Notes: generated from the letters alone by a model not told the origin. DNA of 47,296 bases from Verrucomicrobia bacterium ADurb.Bin118 (GCA_002070715.1 MWDV01000228.1:1-47296), one strand, 5' to 3'; numbered from the stretch's first letter, positions 1 to 9,610 are shown. Numbers and translations are program-made.

Positions 1-1
1 C

Positions 2-502
2 GACTTGCAAGGGCACCCGGTGCTGCTTTACATCGTCAGCCCCGGGTACCAGGCGGGGCCGGCCAACAACCCGCGTGAGTGGACGCTCACCAAATGGACC
101 GGTCAGCAATGGGAAACGCATGTCGTCTGCCGCTCGGATCACAACTATGACCTGGGCAGCCTTTTCATCTCCGACCGGGAATGGAAAATCATCGGCCCGA
201 CGGAAGTGGGGCCGCAACCGTTTGGAACGGGGGGCGAAGTGGCCGGGTGGGTCAGCCGGGACACGGGCCGGACGTGGACGAAGCAACGCCAGGTCACGCG
301 CAACAGCGAATTCAACCATACCTTTGTCCGCCGACCCCTCCACGCGAAAGATCCGTTCTATGTTTTTTGGGCGGATGGTCATCCCCACCAACCCAGTATT
401 TCGCGTCTTTATTTTTGCAACGCCGAAGGGTCGCGCGTCTGGCGATTGCCCTTTGACATGCTCGAGGACTTTGCCTCCCCGGAGGAAATCACGCCCCGGT
501 AA
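2..502 (+). CDS. C-terminal part of a BNR-repeat (sialidase-fold) secreted protein, 5' truncated
   Basis: The reading frame is open from the window edge to a TAA, so about 166 C-terminal residues are visible and the start lies outside. The sequence has the look of BNR/Asp-box beta-propeller proteins of the putative neuraminidase type, seen in residue runs such as GWVSRDTGRTWTKQRQVT (an S-x-D-x-G-x-T-W Asp-box) and the FNHTFVRRP and DPFYVFWADGH stretches. Members of this family are usually exported and bind or cleave glycans. The catalytic residues cannot be judged because most of the propeller is missing. The family call is recognition by motif; the substrate is unknown. Confidence 0.6.
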   Translation, partial: DLQGHPVLLYIVSPGYQAGPANNPREWTLTKWTGQQWETHVVCRSDHNYDLGSLFISDREWKIIGPTEVGPQPFGTGGEVAGWVSRDTGRTWTKQRQVTRNSEFNHTFVRRPLHAKDPFYVFWADGHPHQPSISRLYFCNAEGSRVWRLPFDMLEDFASPEEITPR

Positions 503-613
503 AAGGTCGGTGGACGGTGATGGCGGACGCGGGTGGATTTGGTCTTGCCAGCCGGGCGCGGCTTGGCCTTGAATCTTTGGCGTTAATCGAAACGACCAAA
601 TCCAATCAAAATC

Positions 614-997
614 ATGGCTACAAAAACCATCGTCAAACCCGCGCAATCACCCGCCGCACTGGGCCCCTACAATCACGCCATCCGGGTGGGCGATCTTCTG
701 TTTTGCGCGGGACAAATTCCGGCGGATCCAGCCACCGGCAACCTTGTCGCCGGCGGCATCCAAGCCCAAACAGAACGCGCGCTCCTAAATGTGAAGGCGA
801 TTTTGGACGACCAGGGCCTCACCTTCGCCCATGTGGTGAAGAGCACGGTCTTCATGGTGAATCTCGCCGATTTCGCCGCCATGAACGAGGTGTACGCCAG
901 GTATTTCACGCACGATTTCCCCGCGCGTTCGACGATTCAAGTCGCCGCCCTGCCCAAAGGTGCCAGCGTGGAGATTGAAGTCGTGGCGCATTTTTGA
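614..997 (+). CDS. ridA: RidA/YjgF family reactive-intermediate deaminase
   Basis: This 127-residue protein has the usual length of the RidA/TdcF/YjgF family. These are cytosolic trimers that hydrolyse 2-aminoacrylate and other enamine/imine by-products of PLP enzymes to 2-ketoacids and ammonia. The family signature is near the C-terminus (AALPKGASVEIEVVA). The catalytic arginine is present at residue 105 in PARSTIQV, the same number as in the E. coli protein, and the N-terminal LGPYNHAI loop is present, so an active deaminase is likely. No strong ribosome binding site is visible before the ATG. It lies between the BNR gene and rmuC on the same strand, with an 111-base gap before it. Confidence 0.93.
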   Translation: MATKTIVKPAQSPAALGPYNHAIRVGDLLFCAGQIPADPATGNLVAGGIQAQTERALLNVKAILDDQGLTFAHVVKSTVFMVNLADFAAMNEVYARYFTHDFPARSTIQVAALPKGASVEIEVVAHF

Positions 998-1076
998 GCG
1001 CGGTGATCTTGGGCGCGGCACACCGGCAACAACGGGATGGGCGGGAGATCGGCCGCCGTTTCACGCGGAGTGAACA

Positions 1077-2444
1077 ATGAACCCCGGTGTTCCCTTATTG
1101 TTGGCCTTCCTCCTCGGTGGTTCGGTGGGCCTGCTGATCGGCTGGTTATGGTGGCGGGGCCGGGCAGATCCAACCGATGACCGGCTCGTCAACGAATTGC
1201 GTCAGCAACTCGGTCAGCGGGAGGCCGAGTTGAATCAGTTGCGCGCCGAGATGGGCCCGCTCAACACCGCGCTTGCCACCGCCGAGGCGCGCCAGGCGGC
1301 GGCGGAGAAACTTCTGGCCGAACAACGCGCCCTGCACGAACGCGTGCTGGCGGAGACGAAAACCGCGCAGGACAAGGCGCTGACGGATTTGCGCGATACT
1401 TTCAAAGCCTTGAGCGCCGATGCCCTCCGACAAACCGCGCCGGAGTTTCTCCGCCTGGCCAATGAAACTTTTGGCAAATTCCAGGAAACGGCGAAGGGCG
1501 ATCTGGCCCAACGCCAGGAGGCGATCAAAGGATTGGTCGAACCGCTCAAGCAACAGTTGGAAACCTATCAAAAACGGTTGCAACAAGCCGAAGGCGCGCA
1601 GGCCGCCACCATCGGCGCGGTGAGAAAACAACTCGAAACGCTCGCCCAACAAAGCCAGACCCTCGCGGCGGAGACGCAGCAGTTCCGCATGGTGCTGCGG
1701 TCAAATCAGGCGCGCGGCCAGTGGGGCGAAGCCACCCTGCGTCGCGTAGTCGAAGCCGCCGGCTTGAGCGCCCACTGCGATTTCAGCGAGCAAACCCAGG
1801 CGGGCGACGCGAAACCGGATCTGATCGTGCGGCTGCCCGGAGACCGGGTCATCATCGTGGACGCCAAAGTTCCCGACTTTGAATTCCTGCAGGCGCTGGA
1901 TGAAGCGGACCCGGGCAAACGCGCGGCAACTTTGGTGGCGCACGCCGCGAAGTTGAAGAACACCATCATTGACCTGGCCCGGCGCGATTATCCGCGCCAA
2001 TTTCCGAACGCCCTTGATCACGTGGTGTTGTTTCTGCCGGCGGAATCGTTGTTCAGCGCCGCGTTGGAAGGCGACCGCGACCTGTTGGTGTGGGCGGCAC
2101 AACGGCGGATTTTACTGGCCACGCCGGCGTCGTTGATTGCGCTGTTGCGCTCCGTGAGTGTGAGCTGGCAGCAACACGCGCAGACCGAGAACGCACAAAA
2201 GATCGCGGTTGCCGCGCGGGAGTTCTATGCGCGCGTGGTGAAATTCACTGAACATTTTGACAAGATCCGCGCCGGCTTGGAACGCGCCAACGATGCGTTC
2301 AATGACGCGGCGGCCAGTTTCCAGTCACGGGTGCGGCCGGCGGGCGAGCGCCTGGCGGAATTGGGCGGCGGCGCGCCCGGCAAGGAACTGGCGGAACTGC
2401 CGCCGGTGGAAAAGGCCTGGCGACTGCCGTTGCCGGAAGGCTGA
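1077..2444 (+). CDS. rmuC: RmuC-type DNA recombination/nuclease-like protein
   Basis: The 455-residue product is a typical RmuC. It has one N-terminal membrane segment (about residues 4-25, VPLLLAFLLGGSVGLLIGWL), a long Ala/Gln/Glu-rich coiled coil to about residue 210, and the conserved RmuC domain starting at GQWGEATLRRVVEAAGL near residue 215. The charged motif VIIVDAKVPDFEFL, expected for a PD-(D/E)XK-like nuclease fold, follows. RmuC limits DNA inversion at short inverted repeats in E. coli; its biochemistry is not well settled. The C-terminal region after about residue 400 is variable. The gene ends at a clear intrinsic terminator and converges on the sugar kinase gene. Confidence 0.93.
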   Translation: MNPGVPLLLAFLLGGSVGLLIGWLWWRGRADPTDDRLVNELRQQLGQREAELNQLRAEMGPLNTALATAEARQAAAEKLLAEQRALHERVLAETKTAQDKALTDLRDTFKALSADALRQTAPEFLRLANETFGKFQETAKGDLAQRQEAIKGLVEPLKQQLETYQKRLQQAEGAQAATIGAVRKQLETLAQQSQTLAAETQQFRMVLRSNQARGQWGEATLRRVVEAAGLSAHCDFSEQTQAGDAKPDLIVRLPGDRVIIVDAKVPDFEFLQALDEADPGKRAATLVAHAAKLKNTIIDLARRDYPRQFPNALDHVVLFLPAESLFSAALEGDRDLLVWAAQRRILLATPASLIALLRSVSVSWQQHAQTENAQKIAVAAREFYARVVKFTEHFDKIRAGLERANDAFNDAAASFQSRVRPAGERLAELGGGAPGKELAELPPVEKAWRLPLPEG

Positions 2445-2458
2445 CCAGGGATTGGTTT

Positions 2459-2494
2459 GCGCCCGTTTGGGGAGGCGGGCGCTACCGTTTTTTT
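2459..2494 (+). terminator. intrinsic terminator of rmuC, overlapping the 3' end of the convergent kinase gene
   Basis: A perfect 7-bp stem (GCGCCCG at 2459-2465 and CGGGCGC at 2476-2482) with a 10-base loop is followed by TACCG and a run of seven T (2488-2494). This has the form of a Rho-independent terminator for plus-strand transcription. The right arm and T-run overlap the stop codon and the last Lys codons of the kinase gene on the other strand. Confidence 0.8.
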
Positions 2495-3642
2495 GTTTTG
2501 CCGGTGGTGCGGCGTCTGCGCACCTCCACCCCGTTCAACTTGTTTACGATCTTTTGCATCGTTTCTTCCTGTTGCGCGATGGATTCCACGAGTTTGAACT
2601 GCGTGCGGCAGCGGTCCAAGTTGTGCCCGGGACGGTGGATGCGGAAGTAATTGTCGCCGTTCAGATAATCCGTGAGGAAACGGATGCCGATTTCGAAGGT
2701 GATGAGTTTGCCGGAAAACGCCATCAATTCCCGTTCGGCTTTGTTCAGGAATTTGCCGGCGGTCGCCAGGTAGCCCTCGGCCAACTTCTCAAAAATCGGC
2801 ATCTGCAGTTTGACCTTGGACAGATCCAGTTCGTCCTCCAGCGTCGGGCTGGTGGTGGTGCGGACCATGTCGCCAAAATCGTAAAGCGCACAGCCGGGCA
2901 TGACGGTGTCGAGGTCCACCACGCACATGGCCTCTCCCGAGACCACATCGAGCATGACATTATTAAATTTGGTGTCGTTGTGCGTGATGCGTTCGGGAAT
3001 TTTGCCTTTGGCCAGCGCCTTCAAAATGACGTCCACAATCTTCTCCTGTTTGAGCGCGAACGCGATTTCCGGGGCGGCTGATTGGGCGCGATTGAGATGA
3101 TCTTTTTGAATGGCTTCCTGCAGGGCGGTGAAGCGCTTGCGGGTATCGTGAAAGTCGGGGATGGTTTCGTGCAACCGGCCGCCGGGCAGGTCCACCAGCA
3201 GATTTTGAAATTCCCCGAAAGCATACCCGGCTTGGTAGGCTTGCCCGGGCGATTGCACTGTTTCGAGCGTATGCACGCCTTCAATGAATACAAACGTGCG
3301 CCAGAAATCCCCGGCCCGGTCCACGTAATATGACTTGCCGCTGCGGGTGGGAATGATCGCGAGACACCGCCGGGTGATGTGGGGCACCCGCATGGATTCG
3401 AGCTTGAACCGCAAATGCGTGCTGACGCGCTCCAAGTTGCGCATGACCGCCGTTGGATTCTTGAAGACGTATTTGTTGATCTTCTGGTGGATGTAACGGA
3501 TCCGCATGCCGCCTTGGTCGTAGGTGGCGGAATACGTTTCGTTGATGTGGCCGATCTTGCAAGTTTCGGCGTGCAGGATTTCGCCGTAAATCTGGAATTG
3601 CTTCGAGATTTCCTGTAGTTGTTTTTCTTGGTAAACGGGCAT
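2482..3642 (-). CDS. NahK/AmgK-type sugar anomeric kinase (aminoglycoside-phosphotransferase fold)
   Basis: The ATG at 3642 gives a 386-residue protein beginning MPVYQEKQLQEI. The longer frame upstream lacks family features. It has the kinase fold of the aminoglycoside phosphotransferase superfamily, with the catalytic loop THNDTKFNNVMLD near residues 217-230 and the metal motif VVDLDTVMPG followed by YDFGDMVR about 20 residues later. This wording closely matches N-acetylhexosamine 1-kinase (NahK) of bifidobacteria. NahK makes GlcNAc/GalNAc-1-phosphate, and the related AmgK acts on MurNAc. The C-terminus is very basic. It is divergent from an AraC regulator, which is followed by a NamZ-like muramidase, so MurNAc or GlcNAc is a reasonable substrate. 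The substrate is inference. Confidence 0.82.
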   Translation of the reverse strand: MPVYQEKQLQEISKQFQIYGEILHAETCKIGHINETYSATYDQGGMRIRYIHQKINKYVFKNPTAVMRNLERVSTHLRFKLESMRVPHITRRCLAIIPTRSGKSYYVDRAGDFWRTFVFIEGVHTLETVQSPGQAYQAGYAFGEFQNLLVDLPGGRLHETIPDFHDTRKRFTALQEAIQKDHLNRAQSAAPEIAFALKQEKIVDVILKALAKGKIPERITHNDTKFNNVMLDVVSGEAMCVVDLDTVMPGCALYDFGDMVRTTTSPTLEDELDLSKVKLQMPIFEKLAEGYLATAGKFLNKAERELMAFSGKLITFEIGIRFLTDYLNGDNYFRIHRPGHNLDRCRTQFKLVESIAQQEETMQKIVNKLNGVEVRRRRTTGKTKKR

Positions 3643-3908
3643 ATCTGCGCGGCATAGTGCAAAGAGACGGGGAGGCTGGCAATCGGAAATCTTGGTCCTG
3701 CCACCCTTTTGCCGCGACGGGCGGGAAGGTGGTATTGCACAAAAACCCCTTGAAAACCGGATAAACCAAAATTGCTGAAGGCAGTTCCTCCCTGCCCCCG
3801 CCGGATTCAATTCCTCCTGATATTTCTCCAAAGTCTGCTAATATACAGCATTAAATGATGGAGATGGCGGGCGTCTGATGCCGCGCTCCATCGGTGGCCT
3901 GACGAATC
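3643..3908. promoter_or_regulatory. divergent promoter region between the sugar kinase and the AraC regulator
   Basis: This 266-base region separates two divergent genes and should contain both promoters and any AraC binding sites. The most AT-rich part, about 3825-3856, holds the imperfect palindrome TGCTAATATACAGCA (about 3837-3851). It includes a TATACA that could serve as a -10 for the araC-type gene. No strong -35 was recognised and no Shine-Dalgarno sequence precedes either start codon. The promoter assignment is weak. Confidence 0.3.
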
Positions 3909-4961
3909 ATGCAAGTAAAAGACCAACACGCATCCGGTGTGGCGGCAAGAGTCCTGCCCGACTCCGGTGAGGCGGGGACATTCAGCGAAGTCCCGGCGTG
4001 GCGGGAGGTGGGCACTGGATGGCAACCGTTGCATGGCGGCTTCCGGGGGGCGGGTTACAGCATCGAATGGCACGATTTCATGGCGCGACGGGAACTGGAT
4101 TGGGCGCGGAGCTTCCATCCGGGCGGAATTGAGTTGTGTCTGAATCTCGAGGGCGAAGGCTTTGTGCAGGGGAACGGGGAACGCCTGACCTTTTCATCGA
4201 ACACGGCCGGCTTCTACCGCTGTGATGCCGAACCGCTCACGGCGCGCCGTATGGCGGGACAGCGCCACCGGTTTTTGACCGTGGAATTTACGGCGGCATT
4301 TCTGGAGCGGCAATTGGCCGGGGCCAAGGCCATCTTGCACCCGCTGGTGCGCGCCGCGTTGGACGGGAACGCGGGGCCGGTGGTGGCGCTGCCGCCCGCG
4401 CGTCTGACCACCGCGCAGCAACAACTGGTGGCGAGCCTGCGGCAGCCGCCGGTGTATGCCGCCGCCCAACCGGTTTGGTCGCAGTGCAAGGCCACCGAAA
4501 TGGCCGTGACCTTTCTCATCCAGCCACTCCCGGAGGCGGAATTGTTTTGCACGCGGCAGCATCGGCTGGCTCAGGAACGCGTGGCCGCAGTGCGGGCCCG
4601 GTTGCAGCGGGCGATAGCGAATCCGCCTTCCCTTGAGGAGCTTGGGCGCGAGATCGGGTGCAGCCACTTTTATCTCAGCCGCATTTTCTCGACGCACACC
4701 GGCCAGACCATCCCGCAATACCTGCGCCAGTTGCGGATGGATCGGGCGGCGGAATTATTGCGGGCGGGCCGGTTCAACGTCACCGAAGTGGCGTTGGAAG
4801 TGGGTTACTCCAGCCTGAGCCATTTCAGCCAGGTTTTTCAGGAAACCTTCGGGTGCTGTCCCGGACTGTATCCGCTGGCCACGTCCACGCAAAAACCCGT
4901 GGCCCGATTGCGGAAACTCGCCCGGCGTCAATCTGGTTCTGGTCCGGGAGACCGGGACTGA
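3909..4961 (+). CDS. AraC family transcriptional regulator
   Basis: The 350-residue protein has the AraC layout: a variable N-terminal sensing domain with a cupin-like SIEWHDFMARRELDW region, then a C-terminal double helix-turn-helix from about residue 228 to 320. The first helix pair shows SLEELGREIGCSHFYLSRIF. The second carries the family signature around VTEVALEVGYSSLSHFSQVF with the usual FQ-x-FG-x-P ending degenerated to ETFGCCPGLYP. The tail is Arg/Ser rich. It is divergent from the sugar kinase and followed by the hydrolase/NamZ fusion gene after 129 bases. A role in controlling amino-sugar or muropeptide use is inferred from this position only. Confidence 0.9.
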   Translation: MQVKDQHASGVAARVLPDSGEAGTFSEVPAWREVGTGWQPLHGGFRGAGYSIEWHDFMARRELDWARSFHPGGIELCLNLEGEGFVQGNGERLTFSSNTAGFYRCDAEPLTARRMAGQRHRFLTVEFTAAFLERQLAGAKAILHPLVRAALDGNAGPVVALPPARLTTAQQQLVASLRQPPVYAAAQPVWSQCKATEMAVTFLIQPLPEAELFCTRQHRLAQERVAAVRARLQRAIANPPSLEELGREIGCSHFYLSRIFSTHTGQTIPQYLRQLRMDRAAELLRAGRFNVTEVALEVGYSSLSHFSQVFQETFGCCPGLYPLATSTQKPVARLRKLARRQSGSGPGDRD

Positions 4962-5090
4962 TTACGCACGGCGGAAGGTTCGGGGAAGGAGGACGTTCGC
5001 TCTCCCAATCGGCGGCGGGTGGGTTGACGCGCGCTCACGCATCCACGATTCAAGTTGTCCGCAGGCCGTCGGGCCGGTTTAATCCTGCGT

Positions 5091-7490
5091 ATGATGACAA
5101 CCATTTCATCTTCGCGCTTTGTTGTCCGTCCCCGTGCGGTCGGCATCTCCACCGGAGTCGGCCTTGTCTGTTTGATTCTCCGGCTGGTGGGGCCGGTGGA
5201 TCTGGCTGCCGCGGTTTTTCGCGCTGATAAACTGGTTGAGATGGACGCGGCCATCACCGCAGCCGTCGCGGAGAAACGCTGTCCGGGCGGCGTGTTGTGG
5301 GTGGAACGCCACAGCGAGTCATACCACAAAGCTCTGGGCAACCGCGCCGTCGCGCCGGTCGTCGAACCAATGACCGAAGATACGATTTTCGACGCCGCCT
5401 CGCTGACCAAAGTCGTGGCCACCACCCCGGCCATCATGCTGTTGGTGGAGCGCGGTCAGGTGGACCTCGATGCGCCGGTGGCCGCTTTCCTGCCGGAGTT
5501 CAGGGCCAATGGTAAGGATGCGGTGACCGTGCGGCAGTTGATGACGCACACGTCCGGGCTTCGGCCCGGCATTGGGCGAAACCCGGATTGGCACGGCTAC
5601 GACAAGGGCATTGAACTGGCCTGCGCCGAAAAATTGGTGACCCCGCCGGGCACGGTGTTTCGTTACAGCGACATCAACTTCATCGTGCTGGGGGAGATCG
5701 TGCATCGTGTATCGGGCCAGCCGCTCGATGCCTTCACGGCCCGGGAAATTTTCACCCCGTTACGGATGGTGGACACCGGTTTCCGACCGTCCCGGGAAAA
5801 ACTGGCGCGTATTGCGCCCACCGAAACCCTGGCCAGCGGCGAGGTGTTGCGCGGCGTGGTGCATGACCCTACCGCGCGTCGCATGGACGGCGTCGCGGGA
5901 CACGCGGGTTTGTTCTTCACGGCGGCGGACGTGGCGCGCTACGCCCGGATGATGCTCAATCTCGGCGAACTCGAAGGAGTGCGCCTCTTCAAGCCGGAAA
6001 CGGTGCAATTGATGACCCGTGTGCAAACCGCCGACCGGGTTGGCGCGTGGCGCGGGTTGGGATGGGACATTGATTCCAGTTACAGCGGCCCCCGGGGAAA
6101 AGTGTTCCCCTTGGGATCCTACGGGCACACCGGCTGGACGGGCACGTCGCTGTGGATTGATCCCTTATCGCAAACCTTCGTGATCTTTCTGTCGAATCGA
6201 AATCATCCCACGGAGCAGGGCAATGTGCTGCCGTTGCGGGCCCGGCTCGGCACGCTGGCGGGCGAAGCCGTGATCGGATTCAACTTCGCCTCCCCGGCGG
6301 GGGCGCTTCCGCCCCGCGTCGTTGAAACCAACGCGCCCGCCGCGGCGCCGCGTCCGCTTAAATCCGCGCGCGTGCTCAACGGCATTGACGTGCTGGTGCA
6401 ACAAAATTTCGCTCCGCTCCGCGGCAAACGCATTGGCCTCATCACCAACCACACCGGTCAGGACCGCCAGCGGCGCGCAACCATTGACCTGCTTCATCAA
6501 GCCCCGGGGGTTACGCTGGTCAAACTGTTCGCTCCGGAACACGGCATTCGCGGCACGCAGGACGCCCGGATCAGTGACAGCACGGATGAACAAACGGGGC
6601 TGCCCATTCTGAGTTTGTACGGTGCGACGCGCAAACCCCAGCCCGAGCAGTTGCAAGACCTCGACGCGCTGGTTTATGACATCCAGGACATCGGCTGCCG
6701 GTTTTACACCTATCCCTCCACCCTGGGGCTGGCCATCGAAGCGGCGGCGGAAAACCACAAGGAGATTTTTGTGCTCGACCGGGTGAATCCCATCACCGGC
6801 ACGATGATGGATGGTCCCGTGCTGGCCGAGCCGCCCACCTTTGTCGGTTTTTATCCGGTGCCGTTGCGCCACGGTTTGACCGTGGGCGAACTCGCCCAAA
6901 TGCACAATGCGGACAAAAAATTGAACGCGCGGCTGACCGTGATTGCGTGCGAAAATTACACCCGCGATCTGTGGTATGACGAAACCGGGTTGCCGTGGAC
7001 GAATCCCTCGCCGAACATGCGCAACCTCAAGCAGGCCATCCTGTATCCGGGCGTCGGGCTGTTGGAATCCGCGCTCTCGGTGGGGCGGGGGACCGACACG
7101 CCGTTTGAAGTGGTCGGCGCGCCCTACATTGACGATGGGAAACTGGCGGCGGAACTCAATAGCGCCAAGCTGCCCGGTGTGAGTTTCATTCCCATCCGGT
7201 TCACCCCCACCACCAGCATCCATCGCGGCAAAGAATGCGGCGGCGTCTATATCATGTTGAACGACCGCGACGCCTGTCCGGTGGTGGACGTGGGACTGCT
7301 CATCGCCAAAACCGTGTTTCGCCTGTATCCGAACGATTTTGATCCCCAAAAAATGCGACGATTGCTGCTGCACTCGCGCACGCTGGACCAAGTGCGGGCG
7401 GACAAACCGCTGGGCGAAATTCGCGCGGGCTGGCGGATTGAAGGCGTCGAGTATGCGCAATGGCGCGAAAAGTTCCTGCTCTATCGTTGA
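5091..7490 (+). CDS. fusion of a beta-lactamase-fold serine hydrolase with a NamZ-type exo-beta-N-acetylmuramidase (DUF1343)
   Basis: The ATG at 5091 (a second ATG follows at 5094) gives 799 residues. Residues about 20-42 form a signal or anchor segment. Residues about 55-400 are a class C beta-lactamase/AmpH-like domain with S-x-x-K as SLTK at 104-107, Y-x-N as YSDIN near 191, and HTG as HTGWTG near 345. From about residue 425 a complete DUF1343/NamZ domain follows, with IGLITNHTG, LFAPEHGIRG, DIQDIGCRFYTY and VLDRVNPI. NamZ removes the non-reducing terminal MurNAc from peptidoglycan chains. In Bacillus subtilis the adjacent ybbE/amiE product is a beta-lactamase-like amidase, so this looks like one-polypeptide wall recycling. 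Amidase rather than peptidase activity for the first half is inference. Confidence 0.85.
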   Translation: MMTTISSSRFVVRPRAVGISTGVGLVCLILRLVGPVDLAAAVFRADKLVEMDAAITAAVAEKRCPGGVLWVERHSESYHKALGNRAVAPVVEPMTEDTIFDAASLTKVVATTPAIMLLVERGQVDLDAPVAAFLPEFRANGKDAVTVRQLMTHTSGLRPGIGRNPDWHGYDKGIELACAEKLVTPPGTVFRYSDINFIVLGEIVHRVSGQPLDAFTAREIFTPLRMVDTGFRPSREKLARIAPTETLASGEVLRGVVHDPTARRMDGVAGHAGLFFTAADVARYARMMLNLGELEGVRLFKPETVQLMTRVQTADRVGAWRGLGWDIDSSYSGPRGKVFPLGSYGHTGWTGTSLWIDPLSQTFVIFLSNRNHPTEQGNVLPLRARLGTLAGEAVIGFNFASPAGALPPRVVETNAPAAAPRPLKSARVLNGIDVLVQQNFAPLRGKRIGLITNHTGQDRQRRATIDLLHQAPGVTLVKLFAPEHGIRGTQDARISDSTDEQTGLPILSLYGATRKPQPEQLQDLDALVYDIQDIGCRFYTYPSTLGLAIEAAAENHKEIFVLDRVNPITGTMMDGPVLAEPPTFVGFYPVPLRHGLTVGELAQMHNADKKLNARLTVIACENYTRDLWYDETGLPWTNPSPNMRNLKQAILYPGVGLLESALSVGRGTDTPFEVVGAPYIDDGKLAAELNSAKLPGVSFIPIRFTPTTSIHRGKECGGVYIMLNDRDACPVVDVGLLIAKTVFRLYPNDFDPQKMRRLLLHSRTLDQVRADKPLGEIRAGWRIEGVEYAQWREKFLLYR

Positions 7491-7903
7491 GCCCCGGATA
7501 TAGGGGAGAATGATTGCGCAATCTCCGGGATCGGCGGATTTGTGGGCTGGCGGGGCTGGCGATGAGCCCGGCTTGCCCACCCCGGCGGGTCTCACCGGGA
7601 TCGTGGGAATGAAAGCGCTGCGGGGCCAGGCCGGTCCGGGGGCCAAATTCATTAAGAAATGATGCTTGACACAAGGGCGCGGCTGCGCCACTGTGCGCAC
7701 GAACTCACTGCAAGATATCGCTTGCCGTAATTTAATAAACCGAAGAATCGTCAACGCCTGCGATCAGCCAGCCACGGTGCATAAATTTTGAATTGTTCGC
7801 GCGCCGCAGCGTCCCAAAGAAGGATGTCCGGCCGGTAAAACGACCCGCTTGGTCACGGGTTCTGTCGCCATGACGATTCACAACCGAAACATTTTACATA
7901 ACT
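7491..7903. other. 413-base leader region before rho
   Basis: No protein-coding frame with family features was found here. The left half is GC-rich with overlapping GCCGG/CCCGG runs that could fold. The right half from about 7640 is more AT-rich and fits a long untranslated leader for rho. In other bacteria rho is autoregulated through its leader; nothing here proves that. Confidence 0.3.
7666..7694 (+). promoter_or_regulatory. candidate sigma-70-like promoter of rho
   Basis: A perfect -35 hexamer TTGACA is at 7666-7671. Seventeen bases downstream lies CACTGT (7689-7694), a poor match to TATAAT. The -35 and spacing are good and the -10 is weak. If correct, the rho leader would be roughly 200 bases long. 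Confidence 0.35.
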
Positions 7904-9523
7904 ATGCCCAGAGTCAGCACCAAACGCGCCGCCAAAACCAAGGCGGCCAAAGTCGTTTCCCCTGAAGCCAGCGCGCCCGCGCCCGCCGTCGCGGAACCGC
8001 CGGAGGTAGCCGAACCGCCGGAGCCGCCCGGAGTTGAATCGCCGCCGGAAACCGCCACCGTGCTGGCGGAGGACGAGCCGGCGCCCGAAGTGCCCGCCGA
8101 GGCCGCGCCCAGTCCCGCGGAACGACCGCGCCCGACCAAACCCGGACGACGCGGCCGGGGACGCGGCCGGGGCGCACGCGAACCCGAGGCGGAGACCGTC
8201 GAGGCCGAAGCGGAGAAGCCAGAAACGCCGCCGGCGACGGGTCGTCATCGGGACCGCGTGGTTGAGTCGCTGAACATCGCCAATCTGCAGGCGATGTCCA
8301 TGACCGACTTGAACAACATGGCGAAGAATTTGGGGGTGGAAAACTTCGGCACCATGCGGAAGCACGAGGTCATTTTCCACATCCTGCAGAAGAACGCGGA
8401 GCGCGAGGGAGTGCTGTTTTCCGAGGGGGTCCTCGAGGTGTTGCCCGAGGGATTCGGTTTCCTGCGCTCGCAGAGTTTCAATTATCTGCCGTGCCCGGAG
8501 GATATTTACGTTTCGCCCTCGCAGATCCGGCGGTTTGACCTGCAAACGGGCAACCGCATCGCCGGCCAGATCCGCCCGCCCAAGGAAAAGGAACGCTTTT
8601 TTGCGTTGCTCAAAGTGGAGGCCGTGGACGGCGAGGACCCGGACAAGGCAAAGGACAAAACGCATTTTGACAACCTCACGCCGTTGTTCCCCGATAAACG
8701 GTTCATTCTGGAGACGAGCCGGGACGAATTAAGCACGCGAGTGCTCGACTTGGTGTGTCCGGTCGGCAAAGGCACGCGCGGATTGATCGTGGCGCCGCCG
8801 CGCACCGGCAAGACGGTGCTGCTGCAGAAGCTGGCCAACGCCATCCTCAAGAACAATCCCGAGTCGTATCTATTCATCCTGTTGATTGACGAGCGCCCCG
8901 AGGAAGTCACGGACATGGAGCGGAGTTGCAAAGGCGCGGAGGTCATCAGTTCCACCTTCGACGAACCGCCGGAGCGGCACGTGCAGGTGGCGGAAATGGT
9001 CAGTGAGAAGGCCAAGCGCATGGTCGAGCAAAAGAAGGACGTGGTGATTCTGCTCGATTCCATCACCCGCCTGGCGCGCGCCTACAACACGGTGCAACCG
9101 CATTCGGGGAAAATCCTGTCCGGCGGCGTGGACGCCAACGCCCTGCACAAACCCAAACGATTCTTCGGCGCGGCGCGGAACATCGAGGAAGGCGGATCGC
9201 TCACCATCATGGCCACGGCATTGATTGACACCGGCAGCCGCATGGACGAAGTCATCTTCGAGGAATTCAAAGGCACCGGCAACATGGAGGTGCATCTCGA
9301 TCGCGCGCTGGTGGATCGTCGCATCTTTCCCTCGATCAACGTCGAGCGCTCCGGCACGCGGAAAGAGGAGTTGCTCTATCATCCGGACGAACACGACCGG
9401 GTGGTGTTGTTGCGACGCGCGCTCACGGGGGTGCCGCCGGTGGAAGCGATGGAACTCTTGTTGGGCAAACTCAAAAAGACCGCCAGCAACATCGAGTTTT
9501 TGTTGAGCGTGAACGCGAGTTGA
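7904..9523 (+). CDS. rho: transcription termination factor Rho with a long low-complexity N-terminal extension
   Basis: The 539-residue product is Rho, the hexameric RNA-dependent ATPase that terminates transcription. About 110 N-terminal residues are an Ala/Pro/Glu-rich segment ending in an Arg-Gly tract ([10 protein letters not shown]), followed by the Rho N-terminal helical domain ([19 protein letters not shown]) and the cold-shock-like RNA-binding domain ([13 protein letters not shown]). The ATPase core has Walker A APPRTGKT near residue 296, Walker [17 protein letters not shown] and the Q/R-loop region [20 protein letters not shown]. Long disordered, often RG-rich N-terminal inserts are known in Rho of several phyla and can aid RNA binding. 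Family identification is secure. Confidence 0.97.
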   Translation: MPRVSTKRAAKTKAAKVVSPEASAPAPAVAEPPEVAEPPEPPGVESPPETATVLAEDEPAPEVPAEAAPSPAERPRPTKPGRRGRGRGRGAREPEAETVEAEAEKPETPPATGRHRDRVVESLNIANLQAMSMTDLNNMAKNLGVENFGTMRKHEVIFHILQKNAEREGVLFSEGVLEVLPEGFGFLRSQSFNYLPCPEDIYVSPSQIRRFDLQTGNRIAGQIRPPKEKERFFALLKVEAVDGEDPDKAKDKTHFDNLTPLFPDKRFILETSRDELSTRVLDLVCPVGKGTRGLIVAPPRTGKTVLLQKLANAILKNNPESYLFILLIDERPEEVTDMERSCKGAEVISSTFDEPPERHVQVAEMVSEKAKRMVEQKKDVVILLDSITRLARAYNTVQPHSGKILSGGVDANALHKPKRFFGAARNIEEGGSLTIMATALIDTGSRMDEVIFEEFKGTGNMEVHLDRALVDRRIFPSINVERSGTRKEELLYHPDEHDRVVLLRRALTGVPPVEAMELLLGKLKKTASNIEFLLSVNAS

Positions 9524-9610
9524 GTCGTCCCGCCGGGTTTTCCTACGTCCGCGGTGCGATTTCCGCGAGTCGCCCTTGCGGAAGCCGCAGACCCAAACTA
9601 ACTCTTACCG

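Noticed and set aside
6165-7754. Long minus-strand open frame of 529 codons antisense to the hydrolase-NamZ gene
   Set aside because: No family motif, and the plus strand carries clear catalytic motifs throughout. Long antisense frames are common at this GC content.
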